Below, piece after piece: positions 1-8,000 of a stretch of 14,937 bases of DNA. The stretch comes from Betaproteobacteria bacterium. GTDB taxonomy: Bacteria; Pseudomonadota; Gammaproteobacteria; Burkholderiales; Burkholderiaceae. The DNA is taken from NCBI GenBank assembly GCA_018969885.1, contig JAGWXN010000049.1, forward strand, positions 1 to 14,937. Direction: 5' to 3'. The first letter of the stretch is position 1; each line of letters starts with the position of its first letter. Both the position numbers and the translations under genes were made by a program. The notes under the pieces were generated by a model. The model was not told where the DNA came from. It did no database searches and saw only the letters and a program-made list of their open reading frames with translations.

Positions 1-431
1 TTCATCATGGTGGTGCGCTGCGGATAATCCGGTCGCTTGAGATTAGCCACGCGTCCGGTTTGCATGTCTGCTCGGGTGGTGCCCCCCACGATCGGCGCGA
101 ACACCTCGTTTGATTCACCAAAGGTGCCGTGGCAGGACTCGCACTTTGCTTCCCAGACCTGGAGGCCCTCGTCGACCGACCCCTTGCCTGCGGGAAGACC
201 TTTGAAGTCGGGCCGGACGTCAATATCCCAGGCCTGGATTTCGGTGCGCGTGGCGGGTCGACCGATACCCGCCCAGGGTCGCGCCGCGCTCCCAGCACTC
301 GCCACGCGGGTTGTCGCTGCTTCACCCGCCTGCGCAGGCTGAGGCACCTGGGCAAGGGCCACAGTCATCGTGAGCAACGCCACCGCGCCCAAGCCCGCGG
401 CGCGCCGGATCGTAGACTGGATCGATTGCAT
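1..431 (-). CDS. soxD: SoxD-like c-type cytochrome, subunit of sulfane dehydrogenase (3' end outside window)
   Basis: Electron-accepting cytochrome c partner of SoxC. In the Sox pathway SoxCD oxidises the sulfane sulfur bound to SoxY in the periplasm and passes the electrons to the cytochrome chain. The 143 visible residues begin with a Sec-type signal: charged RR at 9-10, a hydrophobic stretch to about 27, and an alanine-rich cleavage zone. A single haem c site follows, CESCH at residues 97-101, with the haem-bound cysteines at 97 and 100 and the axial histidine at 101. The text after it (GESNEVFAPIVGG, then DYPQRTTMM) matches the SoxD/cytochrome family as I remember it. The ATG lies 11 bases after the soxC stop and has GAGGAG overlapping that stop, so it is co-transcribed with soxC. 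The C-terminus, including the methionine ligand region, runs off the left edge. Family assignment rests on the motif plus the soxC context. Confidence 0.86.
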   Translation of the reverse strand, partial: MQSIQSTIRRAAGLGAVALLTMTVALAQVPQPAQAGEAATTRVASAGSAARPWAGIGRPATRTEIQAWDIDVRPDFKGLPAGKGSVDEGLQVWEAKCESCHGTFGESNEVFAPIVGGTTRADMQTGRVANLKRPDYPQRTTMM

Positions 432-438
432 CGTCGAT

Positions 439-444
439 CTCCTC
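439..444 (-). promoter_or_regulatory. Ribosome binding site of soxD
   Basis: On the minus strand GAGGAG overlaps the TGA stop of soxC (443-445) and lies 7 bases before the soxD ATG. It fixes the soxD start and suggests that ribosomes ending soxC help to start soxD. Confidence 0.7.
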
Positions 445-1783
445 AGTAGACCTGAACGTTGAACACTTCGCCGCTATCGGCCAGGCGCCACGACTGGATC
501 GCATTGTTGTGATAGATGGAGCGGGTGCCGCGCACCTCGCGCAACTGGTTGATGCGCGGCTGCACATGACCGGTTTCATCGATTGCACGGCTTTGCAAGA
601 TGGCAGGCGAGCCGTCCCAGACCCAGTCGAAATTAAAGCGCGTGAGCGCCTTGGGCAGCACCGGGCTTTCGAGCCGTGCTTCGCGCCAGTTGCGGCCGCC
701 GTCCACCGATATATCGACCCGCCGAATGCGACCACGACCGGACCAGGCGAGCCCTGTGACGTTGTAGTAGCCCTTGTCGAGCAGCACCTGCCCCCCCGAG
801 GGCGTGGTGATCACCGACTTCACCTCCTGGATGGAAGTGAACTGGCGATGCGTGCCGTCCGGCATGAGGTCAACGTAGTGCAGGACCTCGTCTTTGGTAT
901 GCCAGGGCGTATCGCCCACCTCGATGCGGCGCAGATATTTCACCCAGGACACGCCCTGCACGCCCGGCACCACCAGACGTAGCGGATAGCCGTTTTCGGG
1001 ACGCAGCATCTCGCCATTCATGGCCCAGGCCACCATCACATCATCGAGCGCGCGTTCCATCGGAATGGTACGGGTCATTGACGAGCCATCGGCCCCTTCC
1101 GCGAGCACGTACTTGCCGTGCTTCAGATCGGCGCCGCACATCTCCAGGAGCGTGGACAGCAACACACCGGTGTACTCACTGCAGGACAACATGCCGTGCG
1201 AATACTGCACGGTGGGAACCGCAACATTGGCCCATTCCATGCCGGTATTGGCACCGCACTCGATAAAGTGGATGCGCGAGACGGCAGGCAGCCGCATCAG
1301 GTCATCCATGGTGAAAACCTTCGCTTCACGCACCAGACCATTCACCATGAGCCGATGCTGGCTGGGGTCGATGTCCCACCAGCCCTGGTGGTGACGCTCG
1401 AAATGCAGGCCGTTGGGCGTGATGATCCCGAAGAGGCCCTGAAGCGGCGTGAAGCTCACCGACGCGGCTGACACCCGGGTAAGGCCCGGGCTTTCACGCC
1501 GTTGCAGCCCCTTTTCCCATTTGGATGGCAGACCATAGCCGCGCGCAGCAACCGGCTGACCCAACCCTCGAGTGTGCTCGGGTAAATTGACGATGGCCGA
1601 CTCGCCCGGGCCGTCGATGCCCGAGGCTTCAACCGGACCGCGTTGCTGGGCAGCCGCGCGCCCGGCAGCCACGCTTCCTGCGCCCGCAGCAAGCGCGCCG
1701 GCAATAAAACGCCGCCGCGACGGAGGCTTCGGCGCTTCCGGGGCGGGCGTGATTCGACCGGCAATCCTGAGGTCGGAATTCAT
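443..1783 (-). CDS. soxC: Sulfane dehydrogenase molybdenum subunit SoxC
   Basis: Molybdopterin subunit of the periplasmic SoxCD complex, a relative of sulfite oxidase that oxidises SoxY-bound sulfane sulfur. The protein has 446 residues, near the usual SoxC length. It opens with a twin-arginine export signal (SRRRFIA at 22-28, then an alanine/glycine-rich hydrophobic run to about 45), as expected for a folded molybdoenzyme. The oxidoreductase domain covers about 120-310. FIECGANTG places the likely molybdenum-ligand cysteine at residue 176, and SHGMLSCSEYTG follows at 196-206. The region after about 325 is the dimerisation domain of the sulfite oxidase family, with DISVDGGRNWREA. No haem motif is present, so electrons must go to the SoxD cytochrome next door. 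The ATG has AAGAAGGA upstream and overlaps the repressor stop as ATGA. SorA-type sulfite dehydrogenase is the alternative, but the SFTPL...GLHFERHH region favours SoxC. Confidence 0.92.
   Translation of the reverse strand: MNSDLRIAGRITPAPEAPKPPSRRRFIAGALAAGAGSVAAGRAAAQQRGPVEASGIDGPGESAIVNLPEHTRGLGQPVAARGYGLPSKWEKGLQRRESPGLTRVSAASVSFTPLQGLFGIITPNGLHFERHHQGWWDIDPSQHRLMVNGLVREAKVFTMDDLMRLPAVSRIHFIECGANTGMEWANVAVPTVQYSHGMLSCSEYTGVLLSTLLEMCGADLKHGKYVLAEGADGSSMTRTIPMERALDDVMVAWAMNGEMLRPENGYPLRLVVPGVQGVSWVKYLRRIEVGDTPWHTKDEVLHYVDLMPDGTHRQFTSIQEVKSVITTPSGGQVLLDKGYYNVTGLAWSGRGRIRRVDISVDGGRNWREARLESPVLPKALTRFNFDWVWDGSPAILQSRAIDETGHVQPRINQLREVRGTRSIYHNNAIQSWRLADSGEVFNVQVY
1780..1783 (-). promoter_or_regulatory. 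ATGA stop/start overlap, repressor to soxC
   Basis: The ATG of soxC (1783-1781) and the TGA of the ArsR-type gene (1782-1780) share two bases, and the soxC ribosome site AAGAAGGA lies inside the repressor gene. Such overlaps commonly couple translation of the two genes. Confidence 0.75.
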
Positions 1784-2181
1784 TGCGGAGTCCTTCTTGA
1801 TGAGCGAGTCCTCGCTGGGGCGACCGATCCGACAGCCGCGGGGCGCTCAGCGTGCGACACGAACAGCTCGCGCGCGGCAACATGAACGCAGACCGTCCGG
1901 CATAACTCGGTGAGCGTGGCGTCCGCCACGCCGTACCAGGTGAAGTTACGATCTCGACGACGGCTCAGGGCCCCCGCCCGATGCATGGCGCCGAGATGGC
2001 GGGAGACGGTGGTTTGCGTGGCCCCGGTGGCCGCGACGATATCGCCCACCGTGCGCTCGCGGTCGCAGATGGCATGAAGGATCTTCAGGCGCATGGGCTC
2101 GGCCAACAGCGCGAAATAGCCCGATGCCGATTGGAACACGCTGTCGAGATCGGAAACGGCAGAAACCGGCGAGGTCTCCAT
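1780..2181 (-). CDS. ArsR/SmtB-family transcriptional repressor (SoxR/BigR-like)
   Basis: Winged-helix repressor of 133 residues when read from the ATG at 2181. The frame is open to 2298, but that would cross the promoter described here. The helix-turn-helix lies at about 44-68 (TVGDIVAATGATQTTVSRHL), after the family signature ALLAEPMRLKIL at 24-35. It has cysteines at 39, 94 and 98. C39 is close to where the sulfide- and persulfide-sensing relatives BigR and SqrR carry a sensing cysteine, while C94 and C98 sit in the C-terminal dimer helix, so thiol or persulfide sensing is plausible but inferred. It is first in the operon with soxC and soxD, and its TGA overlaps the soxC ATG. It probably represses its own operon and perhaps the divergent thioredoxin gene. 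The ribosome site is weak (AAAGAAA). Confidence 0.85.
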   Translation of the reverse strand: METSPVSAVSDLDSVFQSASGYFALLAEPMRLKILHAICDRERTVGDIVAATGATQTTVSRHLGAMHRAGALSRRRDRNFTWYGVADATLTELCRTVCVHVAARELFVSHAERPAAVGSVAPARTRSSRRTPQ

Positions 2182-2190
2182 TGATTTCTT

Positions 2191-2204
2191 TGAGTTATGA
2201 GTTA
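2191..2204. repeat. Perfect 7-base tandem repeat (TGAGTTA twice)
   Basis: TGAGTTATGAGTTA lies in the 5' leader of the sox repressor transcript. Two adjacent identical heptamers in the AT-rich divide could be extra half-sites for a regulator, or chance. No function can be shown from sequence. Confidence 0.35.
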
Positions 2205-2224
2205 ATTTCCAAAAAGAATATGAT
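2195..2224 (+). promoter_or_regulatory. Possible promoter of the divergent thioredoxin-fold gene
   Basis: TATGAT at 2219-2224 matches the -10 consensus at 5 of 6 positions. The best -35 at a usable distance (18 bases) is a weak TTATGA at 2195-2200. It would give a leader of about 75 bases to the ATG at 2308. The weak -35 makes this tentative. Confidence 0.3.
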
Positions 2225-2243
2225 TCAAAGCAAATATTGTCAA
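2215..2243 (-). promoter_or_regulatory. Sigma70-type promoter of the arsR-soxC-soxD operon
   Basis: On the minus strand a perfect -35 box TTGACA (2243-2238) is followed after exactly 17 bases by TATTCT (2220-2215), a 4 of 6 match to the -10 consensus. It lies in an AT-rich stretch that stands out from the GC-rich surroundings. The predicted leader is roughly 25-30 bases to the repressor ATG at 2181. Confidence 0.65.
2216..2226. promoter_or_regulatory. Putative operator: GAAT-ATG-ATTC palindrome
   Basis: A perfect 4+4 inverted repeat with a 3-base centre overlaps the -10 box of the sox promoter and a possible -10 box (TATGAT, 2219-2224) on the other strand. A repressor bound here would block both directions. 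ArsR-family proteins bind short AT-rich inverted repeats near promoters, and the adjacent gene encodes one. The link is inference, and the palindrome is short. Confidence 0.4.
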
Positions 2244-2307
2244 ACCGATCTCGCGCTATGCTTTGACTGCAATCGAACCCAGCCGGGCGCGATGTCAACC
2301 GCTCTTC

Positions 2308-3030
2308 ATGTCCACGCTCCCGATGCCGGTCACCGTCTGCGCGCCTCTCACGACACCCTTTGTCCGGGCTGCCTTTCTCATCACCACTCTGCTAAGCGTG
2401 GCGGCAATAACGGCTTCGGCCAGGCTCGCAGCCGCCCCCGTTAAGGCGCCTGCCTCAGCACCACTTGGGCCGTCTGCGGAGATGGTCCAAGACGCGGATC
2501 GCTCGAATCCAGCCTCCACGTCTCCGAACCGGGGGGTGACCCGCCTGCGCGAACCTGCGGGCTCGGGCGGATCGGATACCGGACATCGGCTACAGCCTCC
2601 ATCGCCCGAGCGTGACGCCTTACCGACTCTTGCGCAGGCCTCGTTCGCCGCGGGCCGGCCGCTGGTGGTGATGTTCTCGCTTCGGGGGTGTCCCTGGTGC
2701 GATGCGCTGCGTCGCGAACACTTCGCCGCGCTCATGGCCACGCAGGCATCACTGGGCGTGTTTGCCATTGAAATCGATCTGACCGACGCGCGCCCGTTTG
2801 TTGCTGCGCGTGCGACCGATACAGAGCCTGCCCAGTCGCTAAAGGCCGATAGCCCACGTGAACTCGGGCGGCTGCATCGGGTGCGACTGGCGCCGACGGT
2901 CCTGTTTTTAGGTCCTGAAGGAGAGGTGGCCGAACGCCTGATTGGCTACGGTTCACCTGATTTCTTTGGCGCTTATCTAGACCAGCGCCTCGCTCAGGCG
3001 CGTGCTGCGCTCAAGTCAGCCACGCGCTGA
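2308..3030 (+). CDS. Envelope thioredoxin-fold protein with CPWC motif
   Basis: Predicted thiol-disulfide protein of 240 residues. A hydrophobic segment at about 19-35 (VRAAFLITTLLSVAAIT) is an export signal or membrane anchor, placing the domain in the periplasm. A Ser/Pro/Gly-rich linker (about 44-103) leads to a thioredoxin domain: VVMFSLRGCPWC with the redox pair at 128 and 131, a strand FAIEIDLTD, and RLAPTVLFLG carrying the usual cis-proline. The layout recalls SoxS/SoxW-type proteins that keep Sox thiols reduced. That role is inferred from divergence from the soxCD operon and is not proven. The start is uncertain: ATG at 2308 or 2323 fits the signal peptide, while the longest frame begins with TTG at 2263. 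None has a clear ribosome site. The gene converges on the DUF2863 gene with 21 bases between the stops. Confidence 0.75.
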   Translation: MSTLPMPVTVCAPLTTPFVRAAFLITTLLSVAAITASARLAAAPVKAPASAPLGPSAEMVQDADRSNPASTSPNRGVTRLREPAGSGGSDTGHRLQPPSPERDALPTLAQASFAAGRPLVVMFSLRGCPWCDALRREHFAALMATQASLGVFAIEIDLTDARPFVAARATDTEPAQSLKADSPRELGRLHRVRLAPTVLFLGPEGEVAERLIGYGSPDFFGAYLDQRLAQARAALKSATR

Positions 3031-3051
3031 GCGGAGCGGCTCGCCAACAGA

Positions 3052-4254
3052 TCAGTGAAACTGACTGGCTTCGGGCTCGATATCGGCCGGCATTTCAGCA
3101 TGAACCGCCTCACCCTTGCAGTTGGGGTAAAGCGGCACACCACAGTCTTCACAGAAGTCGGGCTCCTGCAATTCGGGCCAGTTGCGGATATCTCCAACGC
3201 CCAGGCTGCGCAGCAACTCGCGAATATGCTCAAGCGGCGACGGCTCGTCGGTTTCCGCCTCAGGGCCCAGCAGCGGCCACACGATGCCGTAGGCGACCTC
3301 GTCATCACTGCCTGTGGAGAGACCAATGCGGTATTCGTCGACCCGGTCTTTTCCGTATGCCGCGATGGAAGCCTTGAGGGCCGCGGGCTCCAGATCGAGC
3401 GCGTGGGTGAGGTAATGCACCGCGGCCTGAATCGAGTAAGGCCGAACCCGACGATCGGATTCACGCATGTTGAGGTGATAAGCATCGGGCAGCAGGCATT
3501 CGAACCCGCAGCCGGGCAGCATGGGCTCGAGGTTGGGGCGAGCCTGCGCCACCCATTGTTCAAGACACTGAACCCGACTCGCGTGGTCGCCCGCATCGAT
3601 CTCCTGCCAACGAAACAGCGGCTGTCCCGCAGGGGCAGCGACGACCCCCAACACAAACCGCGTGTCAGCGAGCATTTCGGCGGTCTCGGGTAAGGACTTG
3701 AGATCAAGACGCGGCGTAGCGCCATTGACCAGCGACGCCGCCAGCCGGCGCGTAAGCCGGCGCAGCTCAACATGCTCACGGGGCAGCTGGTCGACGCTGT
3801 AGAGCATGGGCACCAACCGCAGCCGCGCTTCACGCGCGAGCGTGTGGGCCTGCCAGTGCGAGGAAAGCGTCTGAACCAGTTCGGTGGAAATAGGCCCCGA
3901 TGGGATCCGGAACCGCGTCCAGGCAATGAGGGGTGCGGCAACCAACAACGCCTCCCAGCGCTGCCCCTGGTGCTCGAACGACACCGACTCAGCGCACTCC
4001 TCAATGGTTTCGATGAGTGCGCCATAGGCCTCACTGTCGGCCTGATGCAGACGATCGAGCGCTTCGTGGAGCGGCTGGGAATGCCCGCCATCAAGCAGAC
4101 GCTCGATCCGGACGGTCAGCTGAGCTTCCCAGAAACGGTCTTCAATTCGGCTGCCCGCGTTAGCGAGCCCCAACGCGGCGGCAACCAGACGCTCTGCGTC
4201 GGGAGACAGATGCGCTTTGCGGTCACGACCACGCGAGCTACGGTGTTCTTTCAT
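3052..4254 (-). CDS. DUF2863 family protein, function unknown
   Basis: A 400-residue soluble protein that I recognise as DUF2863, a family of unknown function common in betaproteobacteria. Features seen: a basic N-terminus; LSPDAERLVAAALGLA near residue 20, typical of the family start; HQGQRWEALLVAAPLIAWTR in the middle; and a cysteine cluster near the C-terminus (C368, C371, C379; FCEDCGVPLYPNC), a pattern that might hold zinc. It has no signal peptide or membrane span, so it is probably cytoplasmic. The ATG at 4254 was chosen because the longer frame runs back into dnaQ and its extra residues do not look like the family. This start lies 19 bases after the dnaQ stop with no clear ribosome site. 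It is last in the adaptor-pump-dnaQ chain and ends facing the thioredoxin-fold gene. Confidence 0.82.
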   Translation of the reverse strand: MKEHRSSRGRDRKAHLSPDAERLVAAALGLANAGSRIEDRFWEAQLTVRIERLLDGGHSQPLHEALDRLHQADSEAYGALIETIEECAESVSFEHQGQRWEALLVAAPLIAWTRFRIPSGPISTELVQTLSSHWQAHTLAREARLRLVPMLYSVDQLPREHVELRRLTRRLAASLVNGATPRLDLKSLPETAEMLADTRFVLGVVAAPAGQPLFRWQEIDAGDHASRVQCLEQWVAQARPNLEPMLPGCGFECLLPDAYHLNMRESDRRVRPYSIQAAVHYLTHALDLEPAALKASIAAYGKDRVDEYRIGLSTGSDDEVAYGIVWPLLGPEAETDEPSPLEHIRELLRSLGVGDIRNWPELQEPDFCEDCGVPLYPNCKGEAVHAEMPADIEPEASQFH

Positions 4255-4273
4255 CCGGCGGATTCTAGTCGAA

Positions 4274-5014
4274 TCAGGCTGCCTGCGTGGTGGCATCACC
4301 TTGCGCCAACCCGGTCCATAGCGCAGGTTTCTTTGACTCCCGAGCAATGGCGGCCAGAATCTCATGGTGCTCGGCAAGTTCTTCGTCGCTCGCCACGAGC
4401 ACCCGAAGCGAGGCAGGAGGCCAATCGTCGGCTGCTGAGTCCTGGACGCCGCGCTCCATCGATGGCGAAGCCGGTGCAATTTCCAGGCTGTCTTGCCCAC
4501 GCGTCATCGCCAGATAGACATCGGCCAGCAACTGAGCATCCAACAGCGCACCGTGCAGCGTCCGATGCGAATTCGCGATGCCATAGCGCTCGCACAACGC
4601 ATCCAGGGAATTACGCCGCCCCGGATGCATCTGCCTGGCCAATGCGAGGGTGTCCACCACCGAGGCGGTCCATTCCCTGAACGTACGCATGCCCAGGCGA
4701 CTGAGTTCCGCGTCGAGAAAACCGATGTCAAAGGGTGCGTTGTGGATCAGCACCTCGGCACCTGCCACGAAGTCGACCAGACGCTCCGCGATTTGAGCAA
4801 ACACCGGCTCGTCGCGCAGCCGCTCCCGGCTCAGACCGTGAACAGCCAGCGCACCCGCATCGATATCGCGCTCAGGGTTGAGATAAAGGTGCAGCGTGCG
4901 TCCACTCGGCCGACGATCGATAAGTTCGACACATCCGATTTCGATGACGCGATGGCCGTCCTCGGCGCTGAGGCCGGTCGTTTCGGTGTCGAGGATGACG
5001 CGACGGACAGTCAC
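4274..5014 (-). CDS. dnaQ: DNA polymerase III epsilon subunit, 3'-5' proofreading exonuclease
   Basis: Removes misincorporated bases as part of the replicative polymerase core. The 246 residues carry all DEDDh exonuclease motifs: DTETTG with D9 and E11, HNAPFDIGFLD with D96, and HGALLDAQLLADVY with H154 and D159. The spacing agrees with E. coli epsilon (12, 14, 103, 162, 167). The region after about 180 is the flexible tail; the short aromatic/basic end (KKPALWTGLAQG) is where polymerase alpha would bind. The start is GTG at 5014, since no ATG occurs in frame before the catalytic motifs. A G-rich GGGGCGG precedes it by about 8 bases. It begins 20 bases after the RND pump stop, so it is probably read from the efflux operon rather than beside rnhA as in many relatives. 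Confidence 0.95.
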   Translation of the reverse strand: MTVRRVILDTETTGLSAEDGHRVIEIGCVELIDRRPSGRTLHLYLNPERDIDAGALAVHGLSRERLRDEPVFAQIAERLVDFVAGAEVLIHNAPFDIGFLDAELSRLGMRTFREWTASVVDTLALARQMHPGRRNSLDALCERYGIANSHRTLHGALLDAQLLADVYLAMTRGQDSLEIAPASPSMERGVQDSAADDWPPASLRVLVASDEELAEHHEILAAIARESKKPALWTGLAQGDATTQAA

Positions 5015-5034
5015 GCTTAGCGCCGCCCCTGCAC

Positions 5035-8000
5035 TCAGTGGGCCGAGGCAGGGCCGCGACTGGACGCAGCCACCGTTGCGGCCACTGCGGGTGCGCTGGC
5101 GACCGGCGCCGCGTGCGCGCCTTCGACCGGATTCGGCTCGGCAATCACCGTGCGGCGGCGCGCCAGGAGCGAATACACCACGGGCAACACAAACAGGGTC
5201 AGGACCGTGCCAAATGTCATGCCGCCCACGATCACCAGGCCGATCTGCATGCGGCTCTCTGAACCCGCGCCCGAGGCATAGGCGAGCGGCACTGCGCCCA
5301 GCACCATGGCACCCGTGGTCATGAGGATGGGACGCAGCCGACGCGCGGCGGCTTCAATCGTAGATTCAATCAGTTCGCCGCCCGCATCGCGCAACTGGTT
5401 GGCAAACTCAACGATCAGGATGCCGTGCTTGGTGATGAGCCCCACCAGCGTGATGAGGCCGATCTGGCTGTACACATTGATGGTGCCCCCGCCTTCCTTC
5501 AGCAGCCAAAGCGCGCCGGCCATGGAGAGCGGAACCGTGAGGATGATGATGAGCGGATCAATGAAGCTTTCGAACTGCGCCGCCAGCACCAGAAAGATAA
5601 AGGCAAGCGCCAGCAAGAAGGTGACGAACAGCGTGGACGACGACTGCTTGAATTCGCGCGTCTGTCCGTTGTAGTCGACCGCGTAGCCAGGCTTCAGATG
5701 CCGTCGTGCCGCCTGTTCGAAAACATCAAGCGCTTCGCCCAGCGACGTGCCTGGCGCCAGGCTCGCGGTGATGGTGACCGCGCGCCGCTGTCCGAAGTGG
5801 TTGAGTTCGCGCGCCGTCACGGTTTCAGTAATGGTGACGAGGCTGGAGAGCGGCACCATCGCATCGTTACGGCCGCGCATGAACATGTTCGAAATATCCT
5901 GAGGATTGTTTCGATTACCCGCCTCGAGCTGCACGATGACATCGTACTGATCGCCGCCGCGTTTGAAACGCGTGACCTGGCGGCCACCCAGAAAGGTTTC
6001 CAGGGTGCGGCCGATGGCCTCAACCTGAACGCCCACATCGGCTGCGCGGTCACGGTCGATCGTGACCTTGATCTCGGGTTTATTCAGCCGCAGATCGGAG
6101 TCAACGCCGGTCACCCCCGGGTAACGCTGCAACTCGGCCATGAGCGGTTGCAGGGTCGCCTGAATGTTTTCGTAAGTGTCCGAGCTGAGAATGACGAAAT
6201 TGATCGGGCGCTCGCGCGGGCTCTGGCCCAAGGACGCCGGCGCGACCGCAAACGCCTGCACACCGGGAATTGACTGGAGCCGCGGTTGCAGCACCCGGAT
6301 CATGTCTTGCACCTTACGATCGCGTTCAGCCCAGTCAACCATCCGGAATACCACCGAGCCCTGGGTGGAAGTGGGATTACCGGCCACGACAAATATCCGA
6401 TCCGCCTCAGGCAGAAGGGGACGCCCCAGGGCTTCAATCGCCTGGCCGTAGCGCTGCGTGTAAGGGACCGAAGCCCCTTCCGGGCCGGTGTAAATCGTGA
6501 AAATCATGCCGCGATCTTCGATCGGCGAGAGCTCCTTCTTACCGGTGCGCCACAGGTCCTCGACCGCCACCCCGACTGCTGCAAAAAGCGCAATGGCAAG
6601 CACCCAGCGCCAGAGGGCGCCCAGCGCGAGAAGGCGGGTCAGCAGCCAGCGGTAGCCCGCGGTGAGCGCATCCAGTGCACGCTCGATCGTGCGGCTGAAC
6701 CAGCCAGGGTTCGGCTCATGCCGAAGCAGCTTCGCGCACATCATGGGCGAGAGCGTGAGCGCAACAAACCCCGATACCAGAACCGTGCCCGCCAACGTGA
6801 GTGCGAACTCGATGAACAGACGACCTGTTCGGCCGGTGACAAAGGCCATGGGCGCATAGACCGCAGCCAGCGTCAGCGTCATGGCCACCACGGCAAAACC
6901 CACTTCGCGGATGCCCTGGAAAGCGGCCGCGAGCGGCGCCATGCCTTCTTCGATGTGGCGATAAATGTTTTCCAACACCACGATCGCATCATCAACCACC
7001 AGGCCGATGGCGAGAACCAGTGACAGGAGCGTGAGCGTGTTGATCGAAAAGCCAGCCGCATACATCACCGCAAACGCACCGAGCAGACAGACCGGGATGG
7101 TGACCAGCGGAATGATGGAGGCGCGCACGGTGCGCAGGAAAAAGAAGATGACGAGCGCCACCAGTGCGGCCGCCTCGGCAATGGTCTTGTAGACCGCTTC
7201 GATCGAGCGATCGATGAAGACCGTCGAGTCGTATCCGATGTTGAGCTGAAAACCGGGAGGCATTTCTTCCTGCAGCCGCGGCAACTCAGCGCGGAGCGCC
7301 TTGGCAAGCACCAGCGGATTGGCGGTGGCCTGTTTGATCAGCCCGACCGATACCGCCGGGTTGCCGTTGAATCGGACATTGATTCGTTCGTCGAGCGGCG
7401 CGATTTCAGAGCGCCCGATATCGCGAAAGCGTACCGGGTAGCCGTTGACCGTCCGGATCACGATGTCATCGAATTCGTCGACCCGCCGCAGATCGGTCTG
7501 GGACATGACGGTGAATTCGCGCTCTCGGCTCTCGATGCGCCCGGACGGTACGTCAACGTTCTGCCGGCGAAGTGCTTCTTCGACATCCTGCACCGTAAGT
7601 CGATAGCCGGCCAGACGCTCGCGATCGAGCCAGATCCGCATCGAAAACTGGCGTTCGCCCCAGATGCGCACATCGGCAGCCCCGGGGAGCGTCTGAAGCC
7701 TGGGCTTGAGGATGCGGTTTGCGACGTCAGATACTTCCATCTGCGAGCGGCCCGGGCTCGACAGCACCACCTGAATGATGGGATTGGCGTCGGCCTCGAC
7801 CTTGGCAATCACGGGCTCATCAACGCCCTGGGGCAGTTTCTGGCGCACCCGTGAAGTGCGGTCGCGAACGTCGGCGGCCGCGCCATCGGGCTCGCGGTCC
7901 AGCCGGAAACGCACTGTGATCTGGCTGCGCTCGGCGCGGGATATCGAGGTGATGACTTCGATCCCGTCGATGCCGGCGATCGAGTCTTCAAGCGGTTTGG

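Noticed and set aside
2182..2298. N-terminal extension of the ArsR-type repressor
   Set aside because: The extra 39 residues are encoded by the AT-rich promoter stretch and do not resemble the family. The ATG at 2181 fits the domain length.
3021..3051. Possible terminator between the two convergent genes
   Set aside because: Only a 4-base stem (GAGC/GCTC) with no T-run could be found in the 21-base gap and its borders.
3772..4680. Plus-strand frame of 302 codons
   Set aside because: Runs antisense across two separate real genes (DUF2863 and dnaQ), so it cannot be a conserved gene.
5425..6273. Plus-strand frame of 282 codons
   Set aside because: Antisense shadow of the RND pump gene, with no recognisable domain.
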